Origin: Luscinia megarhynchos
Taxonomy: Eukaryota > Chordata > Aves > Passeriformes > Turdidae
NCBI GenBank assembly: GCA_034336665.1
Contig: JAPFBE010000003.1
Coordinates: 64,957,352 to 65,021,351, forward strand
Direction of reading: 5' to 3'
Length of the DNA stretch: 64,000 bases
Shown one piece after another: positions 53,070 through 64,000 of the stretch. The position numbers and the translations under genes are program-made. The number at the start of each line of letters is the position of its first letter. Position 1 is the first letter of the stretch. Below the pieces are notes generated by a model. That model saw only the letters and a list, made by a program, of their open reading frames with translations. It searched no databases and was not told where the DNA came from.

Positions 53070-53160
53070 TCAGTATCTGTTCTGATGTTCATAGTGCCAC
53101 CGGTTAAAATCTATATTAAAAGCTACGATGCTGCCAGAAGCCATGCCGGTAATCAGAGTT
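53070..53160 (-). CDS. NBEA: NBEA terminal coding exon with stop codon
   Basis: The acceptor is ...ATCTTTTTCAG just above 53160. The first base A completes the Arg codon AG|A. It is followed by 29 codons, beginning TLITGMASGSIVAF and ending NRWHYEHQNRY, then TGA at 53070-53072. This is the expected NBEA C-terminus; the NRWH(Y/H)E(H/Y)Q(N/T)RY ending is shared with LRBA and marks the end of the last WD40 blade. The exon is too short to appear as an ORF with its own start codon. The 3' UTR follows directly toward lower coordinates. Confidence 0.95.
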
Positions 53161-56100
53161 CTGAAAAAGATATCAGAGGCTGATGTTAATTCCCTTTTGC
53201 CTTCTCGAGCTATGGGTTTTCATAGACAGAAAAAAGCTAAAAGAACAAGGCACTTTTTGCAACACTGTCTAAAGTTCTTAAGCTTGGCTGAAAATCAGAA
53301 GTGTATCTCAAACTTTTGCAATTGGTTTTAAGGCATTTAAAAGGTGCTACTGCACTCTGATCCAATCTGACTATTCCTTTGTTCTTAAATTAATGTAATT
53401 TTAGTCACATTTTGCTAGCTGAGTGTCTGGCTTACTAACTTCAATGAAATGAGACCTCACTATTGTGTTAAGGGCTTGCATTATGAGATTCAAGTATCAG
53501 AATAAGTGTTTAATCAGGTAAATTAACAGGAAAACAACTGGAGTAATTGTTTCTTGCACATCCTGTTAACAATTCCATACCATATACTCAAAGTTCAGGG
53601 AGATGCATTCTCTCTGGAATTTTAGTATTTACATACAAATATGAATGACAAATTCACCTCTGATCATGAGACAGATCCATAGCTCTTATGCCAGCATCAC
53701 AGCCAGGGTAAATATAGAGCTGCTTGAAGTCACAGGCCTGCCATACTTCCACTACACCATTGTCTCCTCCTGTCACCAGGTTCTGCCCATCACTGCTCAA
53801 GGAGGATGGCCTTCAGGAGAAAAATAAAAATCCCAAGCACACAGTTAGCCTTTATGGAAATAGATCAATATTTTAAAAATTGAATTGACTTAAAAGCATT
53901 TCTTATGTTCTGCCCACTTTAAATTTGAAGCAAAATGCTTCCTCTCCTCTTTCTCCCTAATCCAAAAATAAACCAACAAATTTTGTATCACCCAAGTTTA
54001 AAAACAATTCTGTGGCATTAAGCATGATAGATAACAAAAAAAGCTCCTTGACTGAATCTGCCAATATTTGAGTTCAGCACATTTCTACATACCATGTATG
54101 TTCTACAATACTCAGAGCTACCACTACCACCTAAAGCAGAGCAGTGATCTGCATTCCTAATGCTGCTTCAAGTGCTAGTGACAGAGCAGAGCCCTGAAGG
54201 CTTGAATTCATGTCTTGGCTAATAAATGAAGAATGAGGGCTTCTCAGAGCATTTTGTTTCAAAGACATATTTCCCACTGAAATTTAATTCCAAACAAAAA
54301 TTTCTGGGAATACTGTGGGCTCATGAAACTATTTGTTCTTATCTATTGTGAAAAAACTAAGTGCATTTTCATATTTGGAGATGGTGATGAAAGGATATGT
54401 GTTTGAATGGCTTAACTAAAAGGCAGAAATTTTACATATATGATTTCCTACATGGCAAATAAATTCAATTTATTTTAATAAATAAAAGCAACACACAATA
54501 AATGCTCGTTTGCATTTAGATTTACCCTGGTTGAATCATTGATTTCCATCTGAGCTAAGAGTTTGCCATTAATGCTGAAATTGCTGAACCGTCCTCGTTC
54601 ATAGTAGATGATGCAGTGACCTTCACTAGATACTGAAATTAGGCGAGGGTACAGGCAGTTTTCTGTTCCTTCCAGGGCTCTCAGCAAGTCTCCAGTAATT
54701 GTGTGCACTAGGCAAGGACCCTCTGTATATGAAAACATATTATATCATACATTTGCTTTTTATACAAACAATATAGTCTGTGCACAAAAAATGATGCATA
54801 ATACGCATTTATATCACATTAGTGCTGCTTAGATATAAGAAGCTATAAAGTTTACTTAAAGAATTTAAAACACACAACAGAAAAGGAAATGCAAGAGCTG
54901 GCATATTAAGAAAATAAATACAATATGCCCAGAAGTGTATTATTTACTTAAACTGGTAGGAATTTTCCTTGATCTGTCTTCTGAAACACTCTTTCCTCTT
55001 CCCAAGCATTCAGGAGCTTCACTCAGTGATTTTCTCCAACAGCATGAACTCTCTTTAGCCTGCCCATTCACATTAAACAGATGTGGCCCTATCAGTGACT
55101 TGGGGGAGCAACTCCCATAGGGCATGTAATCATATTCCTACATATTTCTCCTATAGACAATGGCAGTTCTTGCAGATCCTCTCCCCCAATGAACATGTGA
55201 TATGTATAGATTTCAGTCCTGATTTGTTTCAGCAATGGTAGTCATGTTAAAGCCGACAGAGTCACAATGATACTTGGACTGTAAGAGATTTTAGGAGATC
55301 ACACTACGACTCCATTTGCTCCAGAGAGATTTTAATATGAGATTTTGATGTCTTTTTCATTGCACTCTTGAAAGAAACAAACAGCTATGAAATCTACAGT
55401 GTACATTTTAAGATTCAAAACTAAGCTTATTTGCATTTCAAGAAAAATAAGAAATGGGTTTTTTTGAAAGTGAGATCTGTATTCCTACTAAGAAAAAGGG
55501 TCTCTTCTCTGATAAATGCAATGAGTCACAGGAAATTCTAAATGTTTTTCTTTTATGAATCACAGGATAATCCTGGACAGCAGAGTAATCTCTTCCTTAT
55601 ACAACTGGTTCATGACCCTGAAAGTAAATTCATATTGGCAGACTCAGCCACTTCATGTTAAGTCTTTCTAACTTCTTTGAAATTCACACAGCAGCTGGGT
55701 TTGCCCAGGTAGAATGAATCAGCATCAGTGCATTTATCTGTGAACCCTCTGATACAGGCTTTTATCTGTGTTTGCATAAAGTCTTATGCAGTGGGACCCC
55801 AAATCTGGCTGAATCCAAGGGGTAGCACTGCAATGGAAATAATTTATTTTCTCAAATAGTTGAGTTTCAGCTTTGGAAATACTGAAGCACCAGGACATTA
55901 CAAAAAGTGATGCTTTCACCTTTAGAATAATTATCAGTTAGATTTTTCAAAAAAATACCTTCATAGCTGAATGATCATGGCACAAAAAGCATGTCTGATT
56001 TAGGATGTCACAGTAAGGACATACAGACTGACCACTGCTTTTTGGCTTTCTTGAGTAAGAATGTGGAAACATCAAACTGATTCACAAGATTTTCCACAGA

Positions 56101-58075
56101 TGAATCTTAAATGTGCTGTCTTCCTGCTTCAGTAGGTTCTCAAGTGCTGCAAGAGTCATCACAGTGCCACAGCCAGTTCCAGAGGAACAGCTGCCCACCA
56201 GGAAGCACAGGCTGAGCTCAGACTGGATGGAAGGCCAACACAACACTGCCATGAGATGCAATCTAAGAAGCTGGAAAGGGACTGAAACTTACAGATCTGA
56301 AGAAAAGCTTTTGAAAAGGCACATTTTGGAAAATAGCAATAAAAAAAATATTTTACCTCTGCATTTTTATATGGTCTAGAGTTTCAAAAGGAAGAACATG
56401 GGAAGACTACTTCAAGAGACAGACTGGGCCTCCATTTCTCTTGATCAATTATAAACATATTCTGAATTTGCTTTTAAAACCTTAGGTTCTCCATCAGCTT
56501 TTGCCTCTAAAAATGTATAAGTTACCAAAGCAGCAAATAGTTAATGAATCAGAAGATAACTGAGTACAGATTTAATCTATACTAAGAAGAGGAAATTTGC
56601 AAAAAGATAGTTGGAAACTATGGCAGCCAGAGTGTATGAGGCTGCCTTAAATGGTAAGGAATAGCAATGCGATAAGAAAGAGATTTAACTCCAGCATCAC
56701 TGTACATTCCTTTCACAAATGTCCTGACTTTGTCTATGACTGTTATGTAGTATGCCATTACAAGAGTTAATGACCCATTAGGATTTCCTGTTAAAAATGG
56801 CTTTACTCAAAAGTTTCATACTCAGCTTTAAAAATAAATGTGAGCTCCAAGACAGTATAAAAAGCACTAATCCAGGAGCTCAGCTGTGAGCAAAAGCTGG
56901 CACAGCATGCATCACATCCTTCTTACCCTCAGAAGCAGCAAACTTAAAAATTAGTACAAAGATATCCATGGGGATGACTGAAACAAGCATCACTATAGAT
57001 GGAGATAGCAAGTCACTGGATATGAATGTAGGAGTAGAGTGCAAATGAGAAAGGAAGACAAATAAGTTGAAAGGAAATACAAAGGGTGATGCAAAGAAAG
57101 GAAATAAGAAGGGAAAAGAGATGATGTAGCACAAAAGAAACTAAGAGAAAAGGGGGAGAGGGAGAGGCAAACAGGAAAGGAAAAGAAAAAAACACATGCA
57201 GTTTGGCAAGTTAAGAAGCTGAATGAGAGAGGACAGTGGTGGAAGAAAAGTGTATGTGGAATTAAGGAGAAGTAGGAGAAAATGGGCAGAAGCAGTGGAA
57301 TGGAATAAATCAAGGAGAAACAGAGTAAGGAAGGATGAAGCAAACATTCATTGAGTTCTTTATTTACATTGATTACCAGTCATACAGGGTACTGCTGCAG
57401 GCTTGGGAAAGTATTTTGAACACTTTTGTTAGCAATTGTTTTGGGTGCTCTGGATTCCACAGACAACAGGGAGAACCTGCAACTGCTCATAATTCAGAAA
57501 ATATTGCAAAAAGCACTGCTGGACAGAATGTTGCACACAGGTCCAAAGATAACTGATCCTGCTTCCCTGGAGAGTGAGGTCAGTCCTACAAACTGACCTC
57601 TTAATTAAGATCAAGGCAGAGAATTTTGACCTGGCCCTCCCTGAAATACATGTCTCTATCAATAGCTTTCTTCAAAATCACTAGATGCCATTAGAATTAT
57701 TGTATGCAGTTTTTTAAAAATAATCTTCCAGATCTGGTTCTAGAATAGTTGCATTAACTGATGGCTGGATGGAATGATCAACTTAATTTGTGTCTAAACT
57801 TGTAAATGCAGATAGTAAATAACAATGTTCAGAGAAAAGTGCTTCAGACTCTCCTAGAACTACAACACACCTTAGGGATAATTGAAGTATGTGTGGCTTG
57901 AGGGAAGTCTGAGAAATACCACTAAAAAAGACTCTAAAAATGTTAAGACTTAAATCATAAAAACGTTTCTGACCTTTAGCACCACTGATAACAAGTCCCA
58001 GCTCTGCACAGACCGACACGCAGACAACTTCATGGTCATGACCGGTCAGAACGGCGCGAGGAGCTGGATAATCAC
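53070..58075 (-). CDS. NBEA: Neurobeachin, C-terminal part (last four coding exons, partial gene)
   Basis: Join of minus-strand exons 58075-57974, 54722-54526, 53810-53658 and 53160-53070. Neurobeachin is a very large BEACH-domain, A-kinase-anchoring scaffold that acts in membrane-protein trafficking at the Golgi and the synapse. Only its C-terminal WD40 propeller blades fall in this window; the BEACH, PH-like and N-terminal regions lie beyond the right edge. The translated exons read in order as the NBEA C-terminus: a GHDHEVV blade start, then EGPCLVH, YYERGRFSNFSINGKLL, the WD-type signature GGDNGVVEVW, and the terminal HYEHQNRY followed by TGA. These residues fit NBEA better than its paralogue LRBA, judged from memory of both families. 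Splice sites are canonical and the phases agree (1, 1, 0, 2) apart from one extra base in the third of these exons, described in its own entry. Introns are short (3251, 715 and 497 bp). Confidence 0.95.
53658..53810 (-). CDS. NBEA: NBEA penultimate coding exon, with an apparent 1-nt insertion
   Basis: The acceptor is ...TCTCCTGAAG just above 53810 and the donor is CAGAG|GTGAAT below 53658. The exon should encode AILLSSDGQ... through the WD40 signature VTGGDNGVVEVWQ to DLSHDQ, plus AG of a split Arg codon: 50 codons plus 2 nt, or 152 nt. It measures 153 nt. Read in the phase set by the upstream donor, it gives GCC ATC CTC CTT GAG CAG TGA, a stop at 53790-53792. Dropping one of the two A's at plus-strand 53799-53800 restores CTG AGC AGT and the family sequence through to the correct phase-2 donor. 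No alternative AG acceptor or GT donor nearby repairs the frame. The remaining codons are intact and conserved, so this is most simply an indel error in the assembly. A true frameshift cannot be excluded. Confidence 0.9.
54526..54722 (-). CDS. NBEA: NBEA coding exon, third from last (WD40 blade)
   Basis: This exon is 197 nt. The acceptor is ...CATATACAG just above 54722. The first two bases AG complete the split Glu codon, and 65 full codons follow, from GPCLVHTITG to INDSTR. The donor is ACCAGG|GTAAAT, so the exon ends in phase 0. The translation contains SSEGHCIIYYERGRF and FSINGKLLAQMEIND, which is characteristic of the NBEA propeller. One residue differs from my recollection of both NBEA and LRBA: Thr (ACA, 54664-54666) stands where LEGPENCL normally has Pro. 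That is a single C-to-A change, and could be a real lineage substitution or a base error. Confidence 0.95.
54723..57973 (-). other. NBEA: NBEA intron (3251 bp) with a purine-rich tract
   Basis: The GT donor (coding-strand GTCAGA) and AG acceptor are canonical. Around 57030-57330 the plus strand is strongly purine-biased, so the NBEA transcript is C/U-rich there. No repeat family was recognised in the rest. Confidence 0.85.
57030..57330. repeat. Purine/pyrimidine-asymmetric tract (GA-rich on plus strand)
   Basis: About 300 bp in which the plus strand is mostly A and G, with many GAAAGGAAA-like and GGAGAGGG-like words. The minus strand is correspondingly TC-rich, which explains the long Phe/Ser/Leu-rich chance ORFs on that strand. 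It is low-complexity sequence rather than a perfect simple repeat. Confidence 0.7.
57974..58075 (-). CDS. NBEA: NBEA coding exon, fourth from last (WD40 blade)
   Basis: This exon is 102 nt. The acceptor is ...TTTTCTAACAG at 58076 and above, preceded on the coding strand by a long T tract (the A tract at 58082-58097). The donor is AAAG|GTCAGA below 57974. The exon enters in phase 1: its first two bases GT complete a Ser or similar codon begun upstream. It then encodes 33 residues starting DYPAPRAVL and ending VISGAK, and leaves one base of the next Glu codon. The GHDHEVVCVSV stretch is a typical GH-containing WD40 blade strand. It is nearly identical to the mammalian NBEA protein as I remember it. 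No frame defect is seen. Confidence 0.95.
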
Positions 58076-58572
58076 CTGTTAGAAAAAAAAAAAAAAAGTT
58101 TGGGAAAAAAAAAGAAAAAGAAAACAAGAGAATGCCAAATCAGATGCGATTTATCAACAATAGAACTTTGCTGTAATTTACTTCAAATCATTAAGCATGA
58201 GGGAGGTGGAGTGTGATTAAATATCTCATGTTAGCATACCGAGCAAAATATATTCAGATTACATAAAACTTCAAAACCACAACTTCCCAATGCATTAATG
58301 AATTAATTAAAAGAACACAAAGTGTGGTGCTATTGAAAGCAGCTATATTACAAAGGTCTGCTATTGAACATATATGTCTCCAGACTTACACTATGAACCT
58401 AAAGAATTTAGGATGTTCCTTTAATAATGATCCTAATTTGTTTCATGCAACTGGGGGTAGGAAAGGAAGAGAAGAACAACACTGTACTAGAAGCATACTA
58501 CTGCTGCATAGGTAATATTGATTCAGAGATACATGGAATGGTAACAAATAAAAATATGCCTGAAAATGATAT

Positions 58573-58607
58573 TTTTATATATATATATATACACATGTAT
58601 ATATATT
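58573..58607. repeat. (TA)n run
   Basis: Alternating TA with a short ACACATG interruption, inside the NBEA intron. Confidence 0.9.
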
Positions 58608-60190
58608 CACAGGACTGAAATATATTTTATTTTGGTTTCAAACAAGTGGGCATTTGTAGAGGGTTTACATGACAAACATTAACATTTCTATTGTTTCTAA
58701 TAATAACAGATGCTGATAACCTAATTGTTTAGTATTTGATATTGCTCTGCCAGGCTAAGAAAGTCAATTTACAACAAAAAATTAGCGACTTGCTAGATAG
58801 ATAACACAGAGTTCACCTCATTACATTTGCATTGTACTAATAAAATGTAGAAAATAGGGATATTCAAAAGGACTGGAGCTCTGCCAGTGTAGTTCACATA
58901 CTAAAATAAATTACCTAGGGAACTTCATATAAATTACTGTAACATGAATTCTGTATAAAACAACAAAATGGCTAAATCCACACTTTTGTCAACAAGAATT
59001 GGAAGCAAAAATCTCATTAATGCCAGTCACCGTTAATACTAGTTTTGGACTGGAAGTCTTATCTCATTTTGCTAGGGTGCAGCGTACAGCTGGTAAAGAT
59101 AGCTATATCAAAACAGGCTCCATTTATTTTTTTTCCACATATTTGTGTTAGTAAGACAATGTCTTGATTTAAACCAGTTTTATATGCAACTGACTGTGGA
59201 CAATATGGATGGCACAGAAGCTGGGTCAATGACAAATCTTATTTTTTTTTCCATGGAGAGGTAGGTACTATGAACTACATACAAGGATTCTGGAAATCAG
59301 GGTTTGGAAATCAGCTTTCACTTAGGAGCTGGAAATTGATTCTCAATCAAGCCACATTTACAGAAATGAGCTCAAAGTAGAGTCACACAACTGACACAGG
59401 AGAGTAAGACAGGACAGCTGCACAGTGTTGGAAGTGTTTTCTCTCTCTTCAATGCATAAGCTGCAAAGTGGCAGCTTTTTTAACTCTACTAACTGGGAGT
59501 CACAGGCACAAAAGATGTCCAATAGCCCAGAAACTTGTCTTGCAGCTCATGGCATAGAGAGGTCCAGTGGGTGAATGGCTGCACACATGTCAACTCTGGA
59601 ACACAATGCAGTTTCCTAAGTGGAAATGCAGTTAAACACTGAACCAAAAGGGAGCTACATGAGCAACTAAAAAATATTGCATGGGTTTTTGAAAGATATG
59701 CATTAGGAATGGAGGCTTGGATAGACCTTTGTGGGTCAATGAATTTAGTCTTCTTTTATTGCAGACACTCACATGATATAAACAGTTAATGAAATGGCTC
59801 CCTTGGTATGTGACTTGGAAGGATATTCTGGACTCCTCCTATCCTAAAGGAGAGTTTGAATTTGTGCTTGCCTACCTAGGTTCTCTTTGTTCTTGTGCTA
59901 CTATTGTCCTTTAGCTTCAGTCTTCAGTAGCATTTTCCTCTCTTATGTACTTAAAGAATAAATCACCCTTTTTGGTCTTTCCTTTTGAGTCTATTAACCA
60001 AACCAAACCCTTATAAACTCCTTTGAAGGGATGGGCTTGCCATTTTTTAGCCATTATAGCAATTCATTTCTTTGCCTGTCAAGCTTTAAGCTGATTCTTA
60101 AAATTTAGGTATCCAGAAACATATAGAATCATAGTTCTCCAAAACCCCATTTCCTTTCAATCTTTTCTTTTCTCCAAGCATAACATATAA

Positions 60191-60207
60191 TAAAAAAAAA
60201 AAAAAAA
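60191..60207. repeat. Poly(A) run
   Basis: About seventeen A's on the plus strand in the NBEA intron. No retroposed body was recognised next to it. Confidence 0.85.
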
Positions 60208-62228
60208 GGGCAAATGATTAAATTCAAAAATTTCCACTTTTTTTTTTCCTCTGTATGTACTCCTGGAAAAAAGAGGATTATGCTCAATGGCCATCTTGGC
60301 CCAAGCTATGATTATAGAGGTGTCGTTAGACTGCATCAAACTGGATGACTGAAATTATTAAATGGCTACAAATTATGAAGGGAAAGGAATAATGCAATTT
60401 TTGAAAAGGACATTTTCCTTAGTGTTTTCTAGGGAAGTTCTATAATATCAAGGAACTGTAAAATTCCAAAATATACCACATAAGCATATTTTATTGACTT
60501 CTTGATTAATAAAGGAAAATGCTTATATGAAACAACTTCCCTGAAACATAGATCTATGAGTCTTAAATATAAATTAATAATGGAATATCAATATTAGGAG
60601 TAACAGTCCAGCAGTAATTGAAAATGTGATTTTTTTCCCCTTAGGGCTCAAAGAAAAAATTATTCACTGATACTTTCTACAGAAAAAGCTGTGGCATGAA
60701 CCTCGGTCATATTACATTTTATTGCAAAGGAAAGAAGCTGTGAACTCCAGGAATCGTTCAAAATCTAGCAAAATATTCTGTCACTGTCACATCACCATTG
60801 ATAGATGCAGCCAGAGGTCAAAGGCTGCAGCTCTAAGGGAATTGCAGGTGAAAATATCCTACCTAAGAACTGAGATACCATCACTGTAAACTCCCTGTAA
60901 TTTCCCCAAAGGAGCACCTTTGAACTGAATTACTAGAGGGCAAAAGGGAAAAAAAAAAGTGCTGTATTTCCAAACAAGTAAGTTTTTCTAGTAAGCCTAA
61001 AATAAAACACATATTTCCTTCTTGCTGAAGAATATAATGCTTAACACTATTGTAAGGTTCTTCAGGAACAGATGGTGCTCCTGCACAAGGAGGAAAAAAG
61101 ATGAGGGAAAGAAAGACAAAAGACAGTGTGACTATTTCTCTCATATTGTCCTTTCCTAGGAATTATGTATAGATTTCTATGGGGACACATCTCAGGGGTA
61201 TTCTGAGAGCACATGGCCAAGTTTAGCTTCCATTTAATCTCTCACTTTTACAAAAGCAAGTACAAGGCTATGCCTGAACTACTTGCTGAAAAGAATTTAC
61301 TTTGCTATTTTCTTTACTGTTAGAACTTTTCAGAGATGCTCATCGGAATATTAAATTTTAGAAAATGCAATGGCTTTCATGGACTTAAATATTAAGAACC
61401 TTCTCAAATTTTTACTGTCAGAAAAAAAATCTTGGAATTTTATTAAAAGGCTACAACTAATAGATATGAATATCTCAAAACAGAAGACACTCAATAACGA
61501 TGCCCACAACATGAAGGAAATGAGTGTAAAAGAAAGACTGCTGAGAGGAAAATATTAGTATATTCAAAATATTCCCAGCCCTGGGAAGCAGAGCTGGTTT
61601 ATTTGCTGAGGAATTTTTTATATAGCTACAAACAATTCACCCAGGTGAGTGGGCTTTCAGGTACCTTGCACTAATCAAGAAGGTAAAATACAGTGGAGGA
61701 CAGAAGACTATGGATTTGTAGCATCTCTTCCTGTCTCCTTCACTAAATTGCTTTGGGATCTTGAGCAAGTTGCTGAACTCCCCTGCACTGCACAACTCCC
61801 ACAGAGTATGCAGCATAGCATGGGCACAGACATCTGTTGATAAAATACTAGAGACAACTGCATCATCTCAGGTGGATTATTGGCTTGTTTACCTTTACAT
61901 AGCAGCCTTAGAAGAGAGATGTCTTTGGCAATCAGAGCAAAGATGCCAGTAAAAATTACAAATTAATTTTCAAAGAGCTTCTGCTCTGGCAGAGCAGTGC
62001 TAAAGATACTGTATTTCAAAAACTAATATCTAAATTGTATAAACTTACAGGTACCACAATAGCTCCTTAAACAGACAGAGCAAGATAGCCCATGTGCCTA
62101 GTGCAGGGCTTTCAGACAGCCACCCAGCCCTCTTGGTGCAGAGCACACTGGTGACTATTTTTAAACTGCTGCCATTTCAAGGCTAAGCTAGGGCACATTA
62201 AAATGTAGAGGGATATAAAACAAGTGAA

Positions 62229-62284
62229 AGTTCTGAGTTCAGAATAACTTGTAAGTCATTGCAAGTTATTTTGAACTCAGAACT
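62229..62284. repeat. Near-perfect inverted repeat: 23-bp stem, 10-nt loop
   Basis: The left arm at 62229-62251 and the right arm at 62262-62284 are reverse complements with a single mismatch. The loop is TAAGTCATTG. On plus-strand RNA the mismatch becomes a G-U wobble; on NBEA-sense RNA it is a C-A mismatch. It lies inside an NBEA intron. It could be a transposon-derived palindrome or a small hairpin RNA locus; nothing in the sequence decides between these. Confidence 0.85.
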
Positions 62285-64000
62285 CTTGAAAAACACAATT
62301 CTGCAGAACCCTTGATGTTCACAACTTCAAATTGTTTCAAAATTACATTATGTAGAAGGAACATATGAAGATACACTTCATGATGGACACACAGAAAAGG
62401 TATATTGACTTGACAAAGATATTTTATGGTAATGTTTACCCTCCCTTTCAGATTTATACTGAATACACTCACTGGGACAGGAGGAATTTTAGCACCTGTG
62501 AAGATTTATGCTGTAATGCTAAACAAAGCCATCTTATGGCCAATAGACACACATTTTTCAATGGTCAGCACAGTTGCTGCTAGAAAAAGTGGGGTTAACT
62601 CCCACACCTCTTGTGACCATCCTCTTGGAAGCTACAGTAGGTAATGAGAAATGTCAAGTCCCAAGATCAATGAAATTTCAGGCTCTAGGGAAAAAGCCAG
62701 GAACAGCATTGATCCTTTTAAAGCACACCAGTCAGAGGGTGAATGTAATATATTGCATGGAGAGGCTCGAGAGGATAAGCGGCCAGGTCCAACATACTTA
62801 CCTGACAAAAAATTCAATCAGCCTTTAGCACAAGCTGCCTACCCTTCCTTTCTTTCATGCAGGAGTCTGATTCCAATTAAAGTGTGCAAATTAATTTTTA
62901 TCACTTCCAAATTAGTTTCTGAATTTGTGTCTGTTTCAGATGAAAGCATCTGTCCCTCACTTTTCTGTAATTCTATCATCCACCTTGCTATATCGGTTCA
63001 AAGACTCTGAGATTATTCTCATTTTCAAAGTCACTTGTTTGAAAGAAACATTCAATAAAGTAATCATAAAATATAAAAATAAAACAGCTATAATGATACA
63101 TGTTGAACTCCAGGGCATATCATGTACTTTCCCTGCTCCTTTTTGTGATGACTAATACAGTTGCCTTGTGAGAAGAAATTTGTATACAAATTAGCACTCA
63201 GCTAAAACAAATCCCTTTGTATCGTAAGAGAAGAAAAACCAAAACACAAATTGTCAAACTCCATCAGAACAATTTTTCTATTCAGTCTCAGAGAACTGTG
63301 AAGATTTATATTTCCCATATCACTTCAAACAAATAAAATAAGCAAACTATATCCTTTGCATGTGCCGTGTCATACTAAGAGAAAACAGATACCTTTCACT
63401 GTTCTCACAACTGCAGAAGATTTATACAATGTGGTCATCAACCTAATAAGGTGCAGATTGAGATTAACTATTTCAGATGGGCAATTTTAGCTCAGAAAGT
63501 AGATATCTGACCCTGGCAACAGGACTAAGCTTTATTCGGTTCAGTGTTTTTGCAAAAGGTGGTATTTAAGTAAGCAAGGATAAAGAAACAAAGGGAAGTT
63601 CAAACATACATAAACTCTGCATTCAACCGCCCTTCAGCCTACAGGAAATCATGCCACATCCCTTACTTTCCAAAAGTATTCCCAAACACCAGCCTCTACT
63701 CTAGCCTTAACAGGACCTCCAACATCACCACTGCTGGAGCTTAGTAATGGCATGGCCATAAAACCAGTGTTGAAAAGGAGCAAGTACAAACAGGGACCAG
63801 ATTTGCCCTACATGCTGCTGCTGAAGGTAAGTAGCATATAGATCCTGATTTCTTGATTTATCTCTACATCCCATCATCAAGACATGTACCATGCATAAAT
63901 AAGAGCGTAGAAAAGAATTCTGCTTTCTACCAATTCTGGAGTTTCTCAGGGGCCAATCCTATGGTAACTTACAGCTGATAATCAGCACATGCTTGTGAGC

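Larger units (their letters stand above)
58076..64000 (-). other. NBEA: NBEA intron (5' end beyond the window)
   Basis: This is the intron upstream of the exon at 57974-58075. I looked for the preceding NBEA exon, which should encode a ...LLLWYWSGRHHIIGDNP-type segment, and did not find it, so the intron exceeds 5.9 kb. Contents seen: a T-rich branch/polypyrimidine region next to the acceptor, an alternating TA run at 58573-58607, an A17 run at 60191-60207, and a near-perfect hairpin at 62229-62284. The rest is unremarkable AT-rich DNA. Confidence 0.8.

Noticed and set aside
56993..57347. Long Phe/Ser/Leu-rich minus-strand frames
   Set aside because: They are a by-product of the polypyrimidine strand in the NBEA intron.
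62760..62820. Donor-like CAGGTAAGT on the minus strand
   Set aside because: The open frame beside it does not resemble the expected WD40 segment and lacks a matching acceptor.
63961..64000. Donor-like GTAAGT on the minus strand near the right edge, possibly another NBEA exon
   Set aside because: The adjoining short translation does not match any NBEA segment I recognise, and too little sequence is available.

Overview
The window is vertebrate nuclear DNA, most likely from a bird. It is AT-rich and intron-bearing. It carries several CR1 LINE fragments, one ending in the ATTCTATG-type 3' repeat typical of avian CR1. The only recognisable gene is the 3' end of neurobeachin (NBEA) on the minus strand. 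Species cannot be told from the sequence.

Layout: about 1-51,200 holds no convincing gene. It contains scattered CR1 pieces (12.2, 14.95-15.26, 31.3-31.95 and 34.6 kb), a possible CR1 reverse-transcriptase relic (23.6 kb), an L1-type reverse-transcriptase relic (20.3-20.75 kb), a probable solo LTR in minus orientation (25.94-26.51 kb), a weaker LTR candidate (5.58-5.87 kb), a worn tandem array of about 165-bp units (15.64-16.35 kb), and several microsatellites. By analogy with the mammalian gene order this is probably the interval downstream of NBEA toward DCLK1, but no DCLK1 exon was seen.

About 51,210-53,069 is read as the NBEA 3' UTR. The last four coding exons lie at 53,070-53,160, 53,658-53,810, 54,526-54,722 and 57,974-58,075. 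They encode the C-terminal WD40 blades and end in ...HQNRY-stop. From 58,076 to the right edge is the next upstream intron; no further exon was recognised.

The main anomaly is in the penultimate coding exon. It is 153 nt where the protein family and both flanking intron phases require 152. The extra base (a T in CCTTGAG on the coding strand, at 53,799-53,800) creates an early in-frame TGA. An assembly or sequencing indel is the most likely cause, but a real frameshift or a decaying paralogue is not excluded. Other points of interest are a near-perfect 23-bp hairpin in the NBEA intron (62,229-62,284), the L1-type fossil, the degenerate array with telomere-like motifs, and a GC-rich but almost CpG-free block. 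I found no evidence of a novel multi-gene system.
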